Assembly: GCA_963978895.1 (NCBI GenBank)
Contig: OZ022246.1
Span: 3,086,955 to 3,150,954 of the forward strand
DNA: 64,000 nucleotides
Origin: Erpobdella octoculata
Taxonomy: Eukaryota > Annelida > Clitellata > Hirudinida > Erpobdellidae
Direction: 5' to 3'
A program made the position numbers and the translations under genes. The notes under the pieces are model-generated. The model saw only the letters and a list, made by a program, of their open reading frames with translations, searched no databases and was not told the origin of the DNA. Below are positions 1-11,703 of this stretch, one piece after another; the first letter of the stretch is position 1; the number at the start of each line of letters is the position of its first letter.

Positions 1-124
1 GTAATAGTAAAAGATAAGTATTTAAAAATTTACATACACATCCACATAGACATAAATGTTTTTACACACAAGCATGGACAATTAATAATTTCAAAAGTGT
101 TTTTTTACTCGGAAGTTCTACGAA

Positions 125-915
125 ACTAGGCCTGGTTCATTTATTTGAAACCAATTGAAGATGAGGTCTTGGAGTTTTGGATTGTTTGGAATGGATCCGA
201 TGTCAGAGCCTGCTTGTTTCAATATCTTTTTTGTTTTCTAATGGAGGGGTGCTCTTGTTCTGCAGCTTGTAAGGAAGTGTTTGATGGTTTCCGGTTCTTG
301 ACATGTGTCGCAGAGTTCTGTGTTTTGTGTTTCCAGTAAACTTTCAGGTTGGAGTTTAGCAAAGTGCTGTTCAGTCAAAGCCTTTTGAAATGATGAACTC
401 TTTTTTTCTATTTTTTGTTTTGGAATTGTGAGTGGGAAGACGGCTGGGTTTTAAATTTTTTGTCATGGCGCTTCTAATGCGAGTAAGTTGCTCCAAATTG
501 CTTTCCATTCTTTAAATGCTTTTGTTTCCATAATATTTTAGATATCATCAAAGCTTTGTGGAACAAGAATTCGCATGTTGGGGTTTTCCATTGCTATTTC
601 AGTAAGTTTGTCGGCAGTTTCGTTTCCACTGATACCAATGTGGCTGGGTATCCATATAACTGTGCACGAGACTCCGCTGGTGTTGAGAGTAGTGATGTGT
701 TGTAGAATGTTCTGTATGGTTGGTTTGATGCTGGAACTGTGGTTATTAGATATAGCCTGGACTGAGCTGAGTGAGTCGGTATAAATGGCTATTTTATCAC
801 CTGGTTGTTGCCGTACGGACCACTGCAAGGCTATTTGGATAGCTGTGAGTTCAGCAATGAAGCTTGAAATGTAGTCGGTTGTGAGTTGACTCAGCTCGTA
901 GCTTGTACCGGTCAT
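125..915 (-). mobile_element. Non-LTR retrotransposon 3' fragment with RNase H domain
   Basis: An uninterrupted 125-codon minus-strand frame (915 to 538) reads as a type I RNase H domain. It contains an FIAELTAI segment, an IYTDSLSSVQAI segment and the closing IPSHIGISGNETADKLT motif, which supply the usual acidic residues and the late histidine region. Below 538 the reading is broken by stops and frame changes, but further ORF2-like text is visible around 330-130, including a C-terminal zinc-knuckle-like pattern CDTCQEPETIKHFLTSC. RNase H followed by a CCHC-like motif is known from I/R1/Jockey-type LINEs. No reverse transcriptase is in the window and the downstream frame is damaged, so this is a 5'-truncated, dead copy. 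It probably lies in an upstream intron of the CUB-Sushi gene. Confidence 0.8.
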
Positions 916-1115
916 TACTTATAAAATCACGAGTTGCTTCACTTTGCGTATATTAGATTCGCACGGTGGCGTTCTTGGCTAAAACATTACCAGCCCAATG
1001 CACAAAATTGGGCTGCGCACAAGAGGGGTGCTGTCCTATGATGCCCCTCCTAAAGACGCCACTGCATATAGACATATTCGTATAAACATCTCTAGATGAA
1101 TGTTCTACTTTGCAG

Positions 1116-3555
1116 TAGTCCTTCCATTCCACGAATGCAGTCTACAACAACCGCACACCATCGAAGAAACTTCCGGCTTCATATCCAGCTTAGTTTCCAT
1201 GGAAACGGGATGCGGTCTGAACGAAAGTCCCTGGCAGATGAGGGCTCAAACGGGGCAGCGGTTCAACATCTCCCTGATCGACTTCACTTCCGCTTCCAGC
1301 TTTCAGAGCGCTCCCTCTCCACCGCACCACCGCGAAGGAATTCTCCCAAACGTCCGCGATTCAGAAGCCCGTTACTATGACAACCAGGTTGGCAGGCGAT
1401 GTGCGCATATGCGTGTTTTTTTTACAAACTTTTATTTAAGTTACAATCTCTGTTTGTGTGTGTGTGTCTTTCTCTGTACGCAAATCTTGCAAGTAAAATT
1501 TAACCAGCTTTTTGACTAGCTAGGAAGCTGAAACTCTCAGCATAGCTTCATATTGGATGACAACACTTGATTCAATTAAAAAAAATTAATTTGAGCATCT
1601 TTTGTATTTCTAAATCGAGTGTATTTGAAATTAAAGTTTGTGTTGAAAAACTCGTTTTTTTCTTTACTTGTTTTATTTTATAAAAGAAATCACCAATACT
1701 TAATAACTCTTGAGCATTTTTTTGAAAAAGCCGAATTATATAATTTTATTCGATATTTTTAAACGACAAAAAACAAAAACAAAAAAATAAAAATAAAAAC
1801 ACAATTCCAGGAGGAATGTGTGGCGTTCGCTTCGATCGTTGACGTGGCGTTGAATAGAAGAAAGACAACGACAGTGTGCGGCGGAGATGTCCTCCTCCGT
1901 GTCAGATTCCTTCTTCTCACTACGGGCAGCTCCGTAGAGATCAGAATCGCCAAAAATCACATAATTCCGCCGAATTTTTTGCTTCACTTTGAAGGCAAGT
2001 TATATGAGTTGAAAAAGAGTTGCCATTCATAAGCGGTTTGATTTTAGTTGTGTTTTTTTTTTATTATTTTTTGTTTGCGGTTCAGTCGTCGGATGTCCAA
2101 CTCTTGAAGTTCCAAAAGCCGGCTGGATGAAAACAGGGGGAAGTGACGTAGTGACGTTTGGCTGTCGTACCGGGGAGAAGTGGCAGTTGGTCTGCCACAA
2201 TCTTGTCTGGGTTGGTGAGCATAAAAACTGTTCAGGTGAGTTGGTAACTCAAAGCTGGTTTCCTTTTTTTTACCAAGAATAATTTTATTCCTCAATAATA
2301 TTTTAATAAATTATTTAAATTATTAATTTTATTCTTTTTCTCATAAATTTTCAATTATTAAAGCGTAAAATCTTCAATTTTAAACAGCCCTCCAAGAAGA
2401 AATACCGAATGCTTCTCGAAAAATACAAGCCAAAGACCTACCGATAGGTGCGTCACGTCTAAATCTAAATTTAAATCTAAAAAAAAACTTGATTTTTTTT
2501 CTCTTTGAACTTCCGCTCTCCGTCCATGAAGGAGCCTTAAAAAGGAATTAATAAACGAATCATTAAATAAAAGGCTTAGAATATTTTGTGTCTTTTCAAC
2601 TGGCCACGTGATGCATGCATGAGTGCATGCATGAGTGCATGGGAGCGACGGGACGTGCATTGATTTAAAGTTCGAAGCTTATCTTCCGGCCGCATCTTGC
2701 TTCGACATCCACACGCATCATCAACTTCCAACTTTTCAAAAACAAACATGCCCGTTCGTACGCCCTACGTACGTACAAGCACCAAGCACAACTCTTTCTT
2801 TATCCTCCCCCCCCTTATTCCTTTCAAACACCCGCTTCTCCCGGCCCTCTCCCACCTTAACGCAACACAATCAAAGGTTTTTCTCTCTCTCTCTCAGTTC
2901 ATTCTTTCATCACACCCGATATACCTCACTTATACTACACATACAGGCGTCTCAATAACCATAGTCCTTCTTCTATCTCTGGCTATCTGGCTCGTCATAA
3001 TCACAGTTGGATGTTTCTACTTGAGGAGGTCAGTCATTATGAACAATATATTTTAGAAATAAAATTTTATCATTCTAATTCTGTTAAATTATTTTTTGCG
3101 CTTCAAGAAAAAGCTTCTCGCGAGACGGCGACAAGTCGCTCTCGCCGTCCGATGTGGCACAGCAGACGTCGCAGATCGCCCTCTGTCCCAAACACGCCGT
3201 GCTCTGCCGGCTGCAGAGCGAGGGCAGCACGATATCGAGGGCCCTCCTCCACGTCCCCCAGAACGACAAGAGATCGACCGTCTACGGCAGTCTCGGCTCG
3301 GACAGAAACTCCGACTGGTCCGACTCGCCCGAGCGTTCGATCTACAGTCGCTACTACGACCAGCAGTTCCGTCCGCAAGTCGTCGTTCTGAGGAACCTCA
3401 AGAACGCAACCTCGACCGCCCTGGCAGACCTCCACGACCACGCAGAGCCGACGACGACGACGGACGGCGACAAGCAGAAGCAGAAGCTGGCGACCTTCTG
3501 CGAGGACGTCGGCCCCTGCGATCTGACGTTGTGTTGTGAAGGAGTAACCGCTTGA
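1116..3555 (+). CDS. CUB-Sushi single-pass membrane protein, 3' part of gene
   Basis: Six exons read in one frame: 1116-1387, 1811-1994, 2086-2235, 2388-2447, 2947-3028, 3108-3555. The first two give a CUB-like domain (TGCGLNESPW, then GQRFNISLIDF, then ECVAF and a CGG followed by beta-strand-like text). The third gives a Sushi/CCP module with four cysteines (GCPTL, FGC, LVC, KNC). The fourth is a short linker. The fifth is a single transmembrane helix (VSITIVLLLSLAIWLVIITV) ending in the basic stop LRR. The last exon is a cytoplasmic tail of about 149 residues, rich in Ser, Asp and Tyr (VYGSLGSDRNSDWSD, then RSIYSRYYDQQF), ending in TAA or TGA class stop at 3555. Upstream exons lie outside the window or were not recognised. 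Intron 2 appears to use a GC donor (AAG/GCAAGT at 1995). The family role is unknown; receptor or co-receptor is an inference from topology. An AATAAA near 3800 may be the poly(A) signal. Confidence 0.75.
1424..1665 (+). repeat. Dispersed SINE-like repeat, family R2, copy 1
   Basis: About 240 bp in an intron of the CUB-Sushi gene. It is nearly identical to 34699-34965 and related in reverse to 58378-58520. The shared core is CTTTTTGACTAGCTAGGAAG followed by a stretch ending GGATGACAA. The start is a TG-rich run (CTCTGTTTGTGTG). Inference: a short interspersed element or the 3' tail of a LINE. Confidence 0.7.
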
Positions 3556-5240
3556 TCACTTACTTCGTCGCTTGCCTTGCTTAGTTCCGCTGTTATTTGC
3601 CGCCAGTTGTGCAATCTGTGTCTCTATGGTTGGGATCGCTGGTTTCCAGTCCAGGTAACTCCAGGTAACTAACGTTGTTGTATTGAAGAGAGAGCGCTTC
3701 TTCCATATAACTACGGCACACTGCTATGTAAACAAATTATTATCGTTTGATACTTTAGTACTTTATTAACTGTCTGTATAAACAGCTCTCGTGTTGTAAA
3801 ATAAATTTCAATGTTGTAAAATCAACGTTTGTGTCGATAGAAGTGTTGAATTAATTAGAGAAAATCGTTTTAATGTTTTCAAAGAACGGGTCTTTTGGGT
3901 TGTAATCAGGTGGCAGGTAGTCTGCAGGGGTTTTAAAATGATCAACAATGTTGCTCAACTTTTAAAAACGTTTTTCAACTAATTTGAAATGTCGATCAAC
4001 AAATCGTAGCTGTTAACTGTGATTTTTTAAGATCCAAAAGTTAAAAACCTTTTCCAGTAAAAATTTAAAAAATATATATAATAAAAACTCCCCGAATTGC
4101 AACAGTCAAGAAATGTTGCCCAACAAAGAGACGTTTTATCAACATTCAAGAAATGTTGCCCAACATAGAGGCGTTTTATCAAATTTGTCTACATTCAGGG
4201 ATCGCGTGATGTACATATGAGAAGAGAAACAACACTCTTCCGTTGTTCGTTGTCTTCTCTCATTTATTCTCATTCAAGATGAAATTACCAAAGATAATAC
4301 ATTTATTCAATTAACTAATTAATTAATAAATCTTGTAAACAAAATTAATTAGTTGTTATAAGATTGTAATGTGATGATGCTGATAGTACGATACGTAAAA
4401 GTCTTGGTTTTTTTTGTAAATGTGTTAAGCACTTTGGTGTTTGCTGGTGCTAAAAGATTAAGTTTAATAAGTCCATAAGCAAAAGGATCTTTTTAATTAT
4501 ACATATTTCAAGACAAGCCTAATCAAACGTCCTTCTTCCTCATAGCTTTCTTTGCTGACCATTCAAAATTCGTTAAATTGTGCTAGCAAGTCCAAAAGAT
4601 TTGAAGTTCTGATCTTTTCCGTTTTTTTTGGTGATCTTCGAGTTTTTCTCGCTGTTTTATGGCGCCTCCTCTGCTTTCCCCGTGTCGGAGCGGCATAACT
4701 GATTTGCTATCGAATTACGTGATTTCGGAGAGTTCCATGTCAGAGGTCCGCTGCTTTGACCGCGATCGGACTGGAAGGGCAATTAACGGAATGAAAAAAA
4801 AACAACCCACCGGGCTCTAAGCCGAATGCGAAAACTGGGAATTCCGTGTTTAAAAATGAAAGTGAAAGTCGTACGCGTCGTGTTGAATGTCTTGCGAAAT
4901 GGTTCTTCATCCGTGGAAATGGTCAGGCCAACTGAGGATGCGATAATCCCGTGAAATAACCGCGATTTGGACGAAGCTTGAAGGCAAAGTCGATCGTAGT
5001 TAATCAATAAATTAATGAAAACAATAAGAAATAATGTTATTAGTAAATATCTTATTATGATGACAATTAAACACGTGATGTCCAATAAAAAATGCTTTGT
5101 ACACCACGTGACCTGGTCATGTTGAATGGTGTATTGCAGAATTTCGTATCTATATATATATATATATACATATGTTTGTGTGGAGCTGCATACCGTATCA
5201 GTCTATACGAATGTTAAACCGAAACGAAATTATTTGTATC
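3556..5240. other. Intergenic, probable 3' UTR then no gene seen
   Basis: The first few hundred bases are the likely 3' UTR of the CUB-Sushi gene. The rest is AT-rich. A 40-bp tandem duplication lies at 4104-4181 (AAGAAATGTTGCCCAACA twice). A short imperfect inverted repeat lies around 4220-4262. E-box CACGTG hexamers occur near 5072 and 5105. I see no coding exon. Confidence 0.5.
4104..4181. repeat. 40-bp tandem duplication
   Basis: Two copies of a 40-bp unit containing AAGAAATGTTGCCCAACA and CGTTTTATCAA, differing at a few positions. It lies downstream of the CUB-Sushi stop codon. Confidence 0.75.
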
Positions 5241-5247
5241 AATATAA

Positions 5248-5490
<243 letters not shown>

Positions 5491-6054
5491 GTGTTAGCAG
5501 TAGTGATAGGGATGGTGATGATGATGGTGACGACGACGACGATAGTAATGACACTAAACAACTAAGAAAACATTATTAATACCGTCACTTGTATAACTGA
5601 CACCGGCATTAATAAATACGGAACACCAGAAAATACAGAATAATACATAATGCATGCGAATTGTGTGTTTGCGCACGAGACAAGTAGAATATATTTATGA
5701 ATATACGCGAATATAAATATTTATTGATTTTTTACTATTGTTCACAGTCGCTTTTAGGTATTAAGGGTCAATTTATGTAAACATGTAAACGTACGTGAGT
5801 ACAAGTGCTTATGCACGTGTGTATAAGTGTTTGTTTGTGTGAGTGTGTGTGGTGCGTATGTTTGTCTGTGTGTTAGTAAATGGACGTGAATTTAATGGTG
5901 ACTGGCAAGGGTGGAAAGTGATTTTTCACGCTGAGGACACCCACACTGACCCACAGTGTCGCACAAGATCATCTTCGCTGTTTTATTACGGCGACATTCT
6001 ACCATTATTTTTTATTAACAATTTTGTCAGCTTTAATAAAAATAATCAACAATA

Positions 6055-6089
<35 letters not shown>

Positions 6090-6112
6090 GAAGAAGAAGA
6101 AGAAGAAGAATG
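6055..6112. repeat. (AAT)n-(AAG)n microsatellite
   Basis: A run of AAT units passes directly into AAG units. Confidence 0.9.
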
Positions 6113-6294
6113 AAAACAATTTTTAATTATAAACATTCTGCAAAATGCCGTGGCTTCATTTAACAGCAATTGACCGAATATCGCTGAGGAGAGCATCTTT
6201 TCCGTCGTCTGAAGATGACCATAAAATGTCATAAAGAGTAGCATGTGGTGTCCATTCAATGCTCGCCCGCTCTCCATTAAGCTATTTACGACCG

Positions 6295-6390
6295 ACTGAC
6301 CAACCGGCCAACCGAACAGCCAGCCAGCTAGCCAGCCAGCCAGCCAGTCTGTCAACCAGCCAGTCAGCAAGTCAGCCAGTCAGTCAGCTT
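6295..6390. repeat. CCAG/CAGT tetranucleotide repeat
   Basis: Imperfect CCAG, CAGC and CAGT tetramers over nearly 100 bp. Confidence 0.8.
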
Positions 6391-6689
6391 TTGGACATGG
6401 TTGAAAACGTTGCAAGACTTGAACAAAAATTCTAGAAAAAAGTTTTATTTTTATTTTTAAAGGGCTCATTGGAAAACTCTTGAGAGGATTGGTTCATATT
6501 CAATCATTATTTCTTATCTGGTGGAAACAGGGAGGCGGTGCGATCAAAAGTAACAAAGAGCTTTCTGTCATGATTTGCATTGTTTTGCATCTCTTTTCTT
6601 TTTTTTAAAGTCATAATTTTGCTGTTTTTGTTGTTTTTATTGGGAATGTTGATCAGTTTATTAACGTGATGCGAAAACGATGGGGTTTT

Positions 6690-7060
6690 TAATGTCTTAA
6701 ATATGCATCATAATGAATATGCATGATATCATTATACATGTCATGAAAAGGCATGGTATGAATGTACATGTTATGATTATGCATGATTTGATTATGCGTG
6801 TTATGTATATGCATATATGAATAAATTTGCAGGCTATGAATATGCATATATGAATGAATTTGCAGGTTATGAATATGCATGTTATGAATATGCATGATAT
6901 GAATATGCATGTTATGAATATACATGATATGGTGTTTTGTTTAATATGTTGTAGTTGAAGCTCATGAATATGCATGATATGAATATGCATGTTATGAATA
7001 TACATGATATGGTGTTTTGTTTAATATGTTGTAGTTGAAGCTCATGAATATGCATGAATG
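6690..7060. repeat. GAATATGCAT-type satellite with an 80-bp direct duplication
   Basis: Degenerate 10-20-bp units built on GAATATGCATG and GTTATGAATATAC. Inside it, the 80-bp segment 6885-6964 is repeated essentially perfectly at 6965-7044 (GGTGTTTTGTTTAATATG in both). The near identity of the 80-bp copies points to a recent tandem duplication. Confidence 0.85.
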
Positions 7061-8042
7061 TATGTATGACATGAGTGTCATATTCATGTCATGATACGAT
7101 CAATGGAGTTGTTCATTCTATTCAAGTTTATTCAAATTAATTCAAGTAATATTTTTTAAATCAATTCTTTAAAAAAAATATTACATTCAAAATCATTTAA
7201 AAATGAAAACAGTTTTAAAGAAAATTCAAATTTGTACCTGACGAAAAGGAATTTAAAGAATAAAAAAAGCGTTTATCGCTAGAAAACGAACAACCATTGA
7301 AATGCAACTCGAACTGAGATATTAGAGATGAATGCGATTTAGCCATGCAATGACACGAGACTCGCGGTCTGAATACTATGACGAAGATAACGAATTTGCT
7401 ATACGAAGTAGAAAAAACCAGATAATTGGACCGCGATGTACCAACAAAATGCAGAAAAGACAAAAAACAATATAAAAAAAATATAAACAAAAATGAAATC
7501 AAACAAAAATAAACATTTTTTTAAAGTTCCGAGTTGATTTTAATTCGAATATAAAAAAAAGTGAAAAACAATTAATCTCAGAAAATTAGATCAAAACAGT
7601 AATGAGGAGCAGGTGCTGCTACTTGCCGCAAGAGTTTGAAAGTCTCTTTGATTTTCCTCGCAACTGCCGAGGACGTATGAAGAAAAGGAGAAGAATGGAA
7701 AGAAAGGACGGGATAAAATTAACAGATATGTCAACTGGAATGTCCTAATAATGCCCTTCGCATTCATTGGCCGGCCGGATAGACGCATGTTACACGGACA
7801 GGACGGAGGAGGCCGGGTGGGGGGACGAGACCACGTGATGGAATTCCCCGCATGAGAAGTTTCTAATTTATTTTTTCCATTCTCCATTTCCTCTACCGTC
7901 CACCTTGTTGCTGACACCGACCACTCATTCCACCCGGCCAATCGCTTCTCCTGCCTCTGGCCGGCCGTCACGTGATTGAAGCCGGAAATTCCGGAAATTC
8001 GGGAAATTTCCAGCTTGTTGTTGTTTCTTTGTTTCTTTTTTC

Positions 8043-8260
8043 GGCGCATGCGCATGTGCTCCATTGTCGTAGAGAATACGCGGGATGGCCATAAAGCAGA
8101 CGCCTTCAATGGCGCTGACACTTTGGCGCATCCGCCATGTATGTTCTTGGGTCTCCCACTACACTAATTATGGATTACTTACTACTCGAACGAAACACGC
8201 CGGCCACTGCTGCTTCGAGAAGAAGAGCTCATTCAAGATGGCCGAAAAGACTCGAAGGAC
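8043..8260. promoter_or_regulatory. Candidate promoter-like segment (NRF1-like and YY1-like motifs)
   Basis: In a locally GC-richer stretch there is a GCGCATGCGC-type NRF1 palindrome at 8043-8056 and CAAGATGGCC at about 8234-8243. The latter resembles a YY1 site with an embedded ATG in good start context. This combination is typical of metazoan housekeeping promoters, but no downstream exon could be recognised. Confidence 0.25.
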
Positions 8261-8477
8261 TGTTATTTTTAATTTTTTAAAACGTACGATTTGCTGTATG
8301 GGTCGGCCTCCCTTACAACCACCCCCGTCCCGTCCCGTTCTCCCCCCCCCCATGGTGGAGTGGGATCGCATAAAACTGCCCGGTGCTCAACGGCCATGAA
8401 GAAAGCAGGACGGCGTGACAGACATCAATGCACAAGAAACATGCGAACAAGAGCGAAACCGGCCATCAACATCACCG

Positions 8478-8501
8478 CAACTATCATCATCATCGTCGTC
8501 G

Positions 8502-8533
<32 letters not shown>

Positions 8534-8548
8534 GTCATCATAATCGTT

Positions 8549-8599
<51 letters not shown>

Positions 8600-8685
8600 G
8601 TCATCGTCATCATCATCACCATCATCATCACCATCACCATCATCATCATCATCAACATCATCATCATCATCACTATCATCAAAGT
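8478..8685. repeat. (ATC)n microsatellite
   Basis: About 200 bp of ATC/CATCAT units with scattered G and A substitutions. It gives artefactual poly-His, poly-Ile and poly-Asp frames. Confidence 0.95.
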
Positions 8686-10180
<1,495 letters not shown>

Positions 10181-10184
10181 GTCT

Positions 10185-10620
10185 TCTCAAAATAGCTGAT
10201 GACCTGAAAAAGGGATAATCGTAACTACTTTTTAATTTTTTCCCAAAACCTTTTACATTTTTTATACAAAAACAATCAGGGACAGATCCAGGGGAATGGG
10301 GCATCCGGGCCATGCATCCCCCACCAGAAAATCAATTCAAGTCTTTGGGCTAAAAAACCCAGTTTTTGGAAAATGAAAGTTAAATTGTTAAAAATACCTA
10401 CGAAAACCTCCCATGGTCATCAGCTTATTTGGGAGGAGAAAATGTGATTCTTTGAAATTTTTTTTAGAAAAATTCCTACGACTTCTCTTCCTCTCTGGTC
10501 ATCAGTTTTTAATGGGAGGACAAAGTGCGAAACATTTCTGGATCAGCTATTGAAAACAACTGATGACCGGAAAGGGGTAGTCAAAGCTACTTTTCCAAAA
10601 ATTAAATTATTATTTATGAA
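10185..10620. repeat. Fold-back repeat cluster, probable DNA-transposon debris
   Basis: Two inverted pairs are visible. AGCTGATGACCTGAAAAAG near 10194 is opposed by CCATGGTCATCAGCTTATTT near 10412. CTCTGGTCATCAGTTTT near 10494 is opposed by CAACTGATGACCGGAAAGG near 10558. CAGGGACAGATCCAGGGG at about 10278 resembles the terminal repeats of some hAT elements. A diverged relative of the fold-back arm occurs near 38795-38850. No complete element ends were found. Confidence 0.5.
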
Positions 10621-10801
10621 CAAATAATTTGAATAATTTTTTTACTCTGACCTCGGGGGACCCTGCCACTCAAAAGACTATTAAATACAACTTACTGCTT
10701 TCAATATGAAATTAATAAATTATCTCACTAAACTATATATTAATAAATAAATATTTTTCTTTTTCTTTAATGACATCTACAATTTTTGTAAATTAAATGC
10801 T

Positions 10802-10900
10802 ACCATAGCCGAATTGGTAGAATGCGAAAAGTTCTTGGTCCAATTCCAACTTGCTGGCTAGTAGCTCATAATTTCGGGTGAGTGACCGGCAAAATCATTT
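10802..10900 (+). repeat. tRNA-derived SINE-like fragment, family R3
   Basis: ATAGCCGAATTGGTAGAATG resembles an A box and GGTCCAATTCC a B box. The text matches 34385-34450 with an internal deletion, so both belong to one family. The cloverleaf is not complete, so this is not called a tRNA gene. Confidence 0.45.
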
Positions 10901-11351
10901 CTCTGTTGGAACATGCGAAAGAGCAGCGTCATAGAGTTCTATAGGAACACCATATACAAATTTAGGAATTTGGAGCCCAAAGGCTAAAGTTTCGATGGCG
11001 ACTCCAGCGCCTCTCCCTCGGGCCCCTAGTGACTGTTTCCCCGGACCCCGGTTCATGAATCCCGGTACTGGGTAGGATACCAAAGTTGATACAAAAATTT
11101 ATTTGATAAATTATAGTTGGATAGCCTATCAAAATAATTATTCTATGTAATTAAATACTTCTGTTCAAGTTTTCCATAATTTTTCATTAATGATAACTCG
11201 ATATAGGGTTAAGCAATTACAAACAAAATTATTATTGATTAAACATATAAACTTGTTTGATTTTAGGTCTATATGCAAACTCCGCCTTGCATTTGCATGC
11301 CAGTCCCAAGCCTGGAGAAAGGAGGAGGGAAAAGTTAAAAAGAACAAATTA

Positions 11352-11455
11352 TGATCCACGACAGGAAGTACTTAGGTGCTTCCAACATACAGCCATTTCA
11401 GTCTTAAAACACCTGGTGTAAAGGACTATAAACTATTATAAAAAAAAAAAAAAAT
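11352..11455 (-). repeat. Dispersed repeat family R1, copy 1 (minus)
   Basis: The reverse complement of the 100-bp unit also found at 32218-32278, 38941-39042 and 62174-62270. Shared text reads, on the unit's own strand, TATAGTCCTTTACACCAGG, GTGTTTTAAGACTG, ATGGCTGTATG and CTGTCGTRGATCAT. Confidence 0.75.
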
Positions 11456-11490
11456 AGGTCTATATGAAGTTGTATCAAAAACTGTAACAT

Positions 11491-11695
11491 TCAATCATAA
11501 AAAAATAATAAATTCTTCTTCCTTGCTTTGGTAGCAGCAAAATCATCAATAATGTCATCATAGTCTATGTTCTTTACTTTTTCAACTTCTATGGTCAAAA
11601 CTGCAAAAGCATTGAGTCTTTCTCGACCCATTGTTGACCTAAGATAATTCTTGACTCTCTTTAGGGTAGAAAATGACCGTTCACCCGAGCAGTTG
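11491..11695 (-). mobile_element. hAT transposase C-terminal dimerisation domain, fragment
   Basis: The minus frame contains NCSGERSFSTLKRVKNYLRS followed by TMGRERLNAFAVLTIE. This is the conserved hAT C-terminal dimerisation block (ERxFS...LKxxKxxLRxxMxxxRLxxLxxLxIE). The catalytic core is absent. On its upstream side the fragment is cut by the 1.1-kb element at 11704-12808, and beyond that element a different terminal-like sequence begins. It is therefore an older, broken hAT relic. Confidence 0.8.
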
Positions 11696-11703
11696 GTGTG
11701 TAG

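Larger units (their letters stand above)
5580..8470. other. Intergenic repeat-rich DNA, no gene recognised
   Basis: Contains (AAT)n/(AAG)n at about 6055-6112, a CCAG/CAGT tetranucleotide array at about 6295-6390, the ATGCAT-rich array at 6690-7060, and a more GC-rich segment at about 7740-8400. That segment holds an NRF1-like site (GGCGCATGCGCATG at 8043-8056) and a YY1-like CAAGATGGCC near 8235. No exon could be tied to a protein family. Confidence 0.5.

Noticed and set aside
6689..7005. Minus-strand frames rich in Met-His-Ile-Asn repeats
   Set aside because: Produced by the ATGCAT-type satellite, with no conserved domain.
7591..8121. 176-codon minus-strand frame
   Set aside because: No recognisable motif; it overlaps a GC-richer patch where stop codons are naturally rarer.
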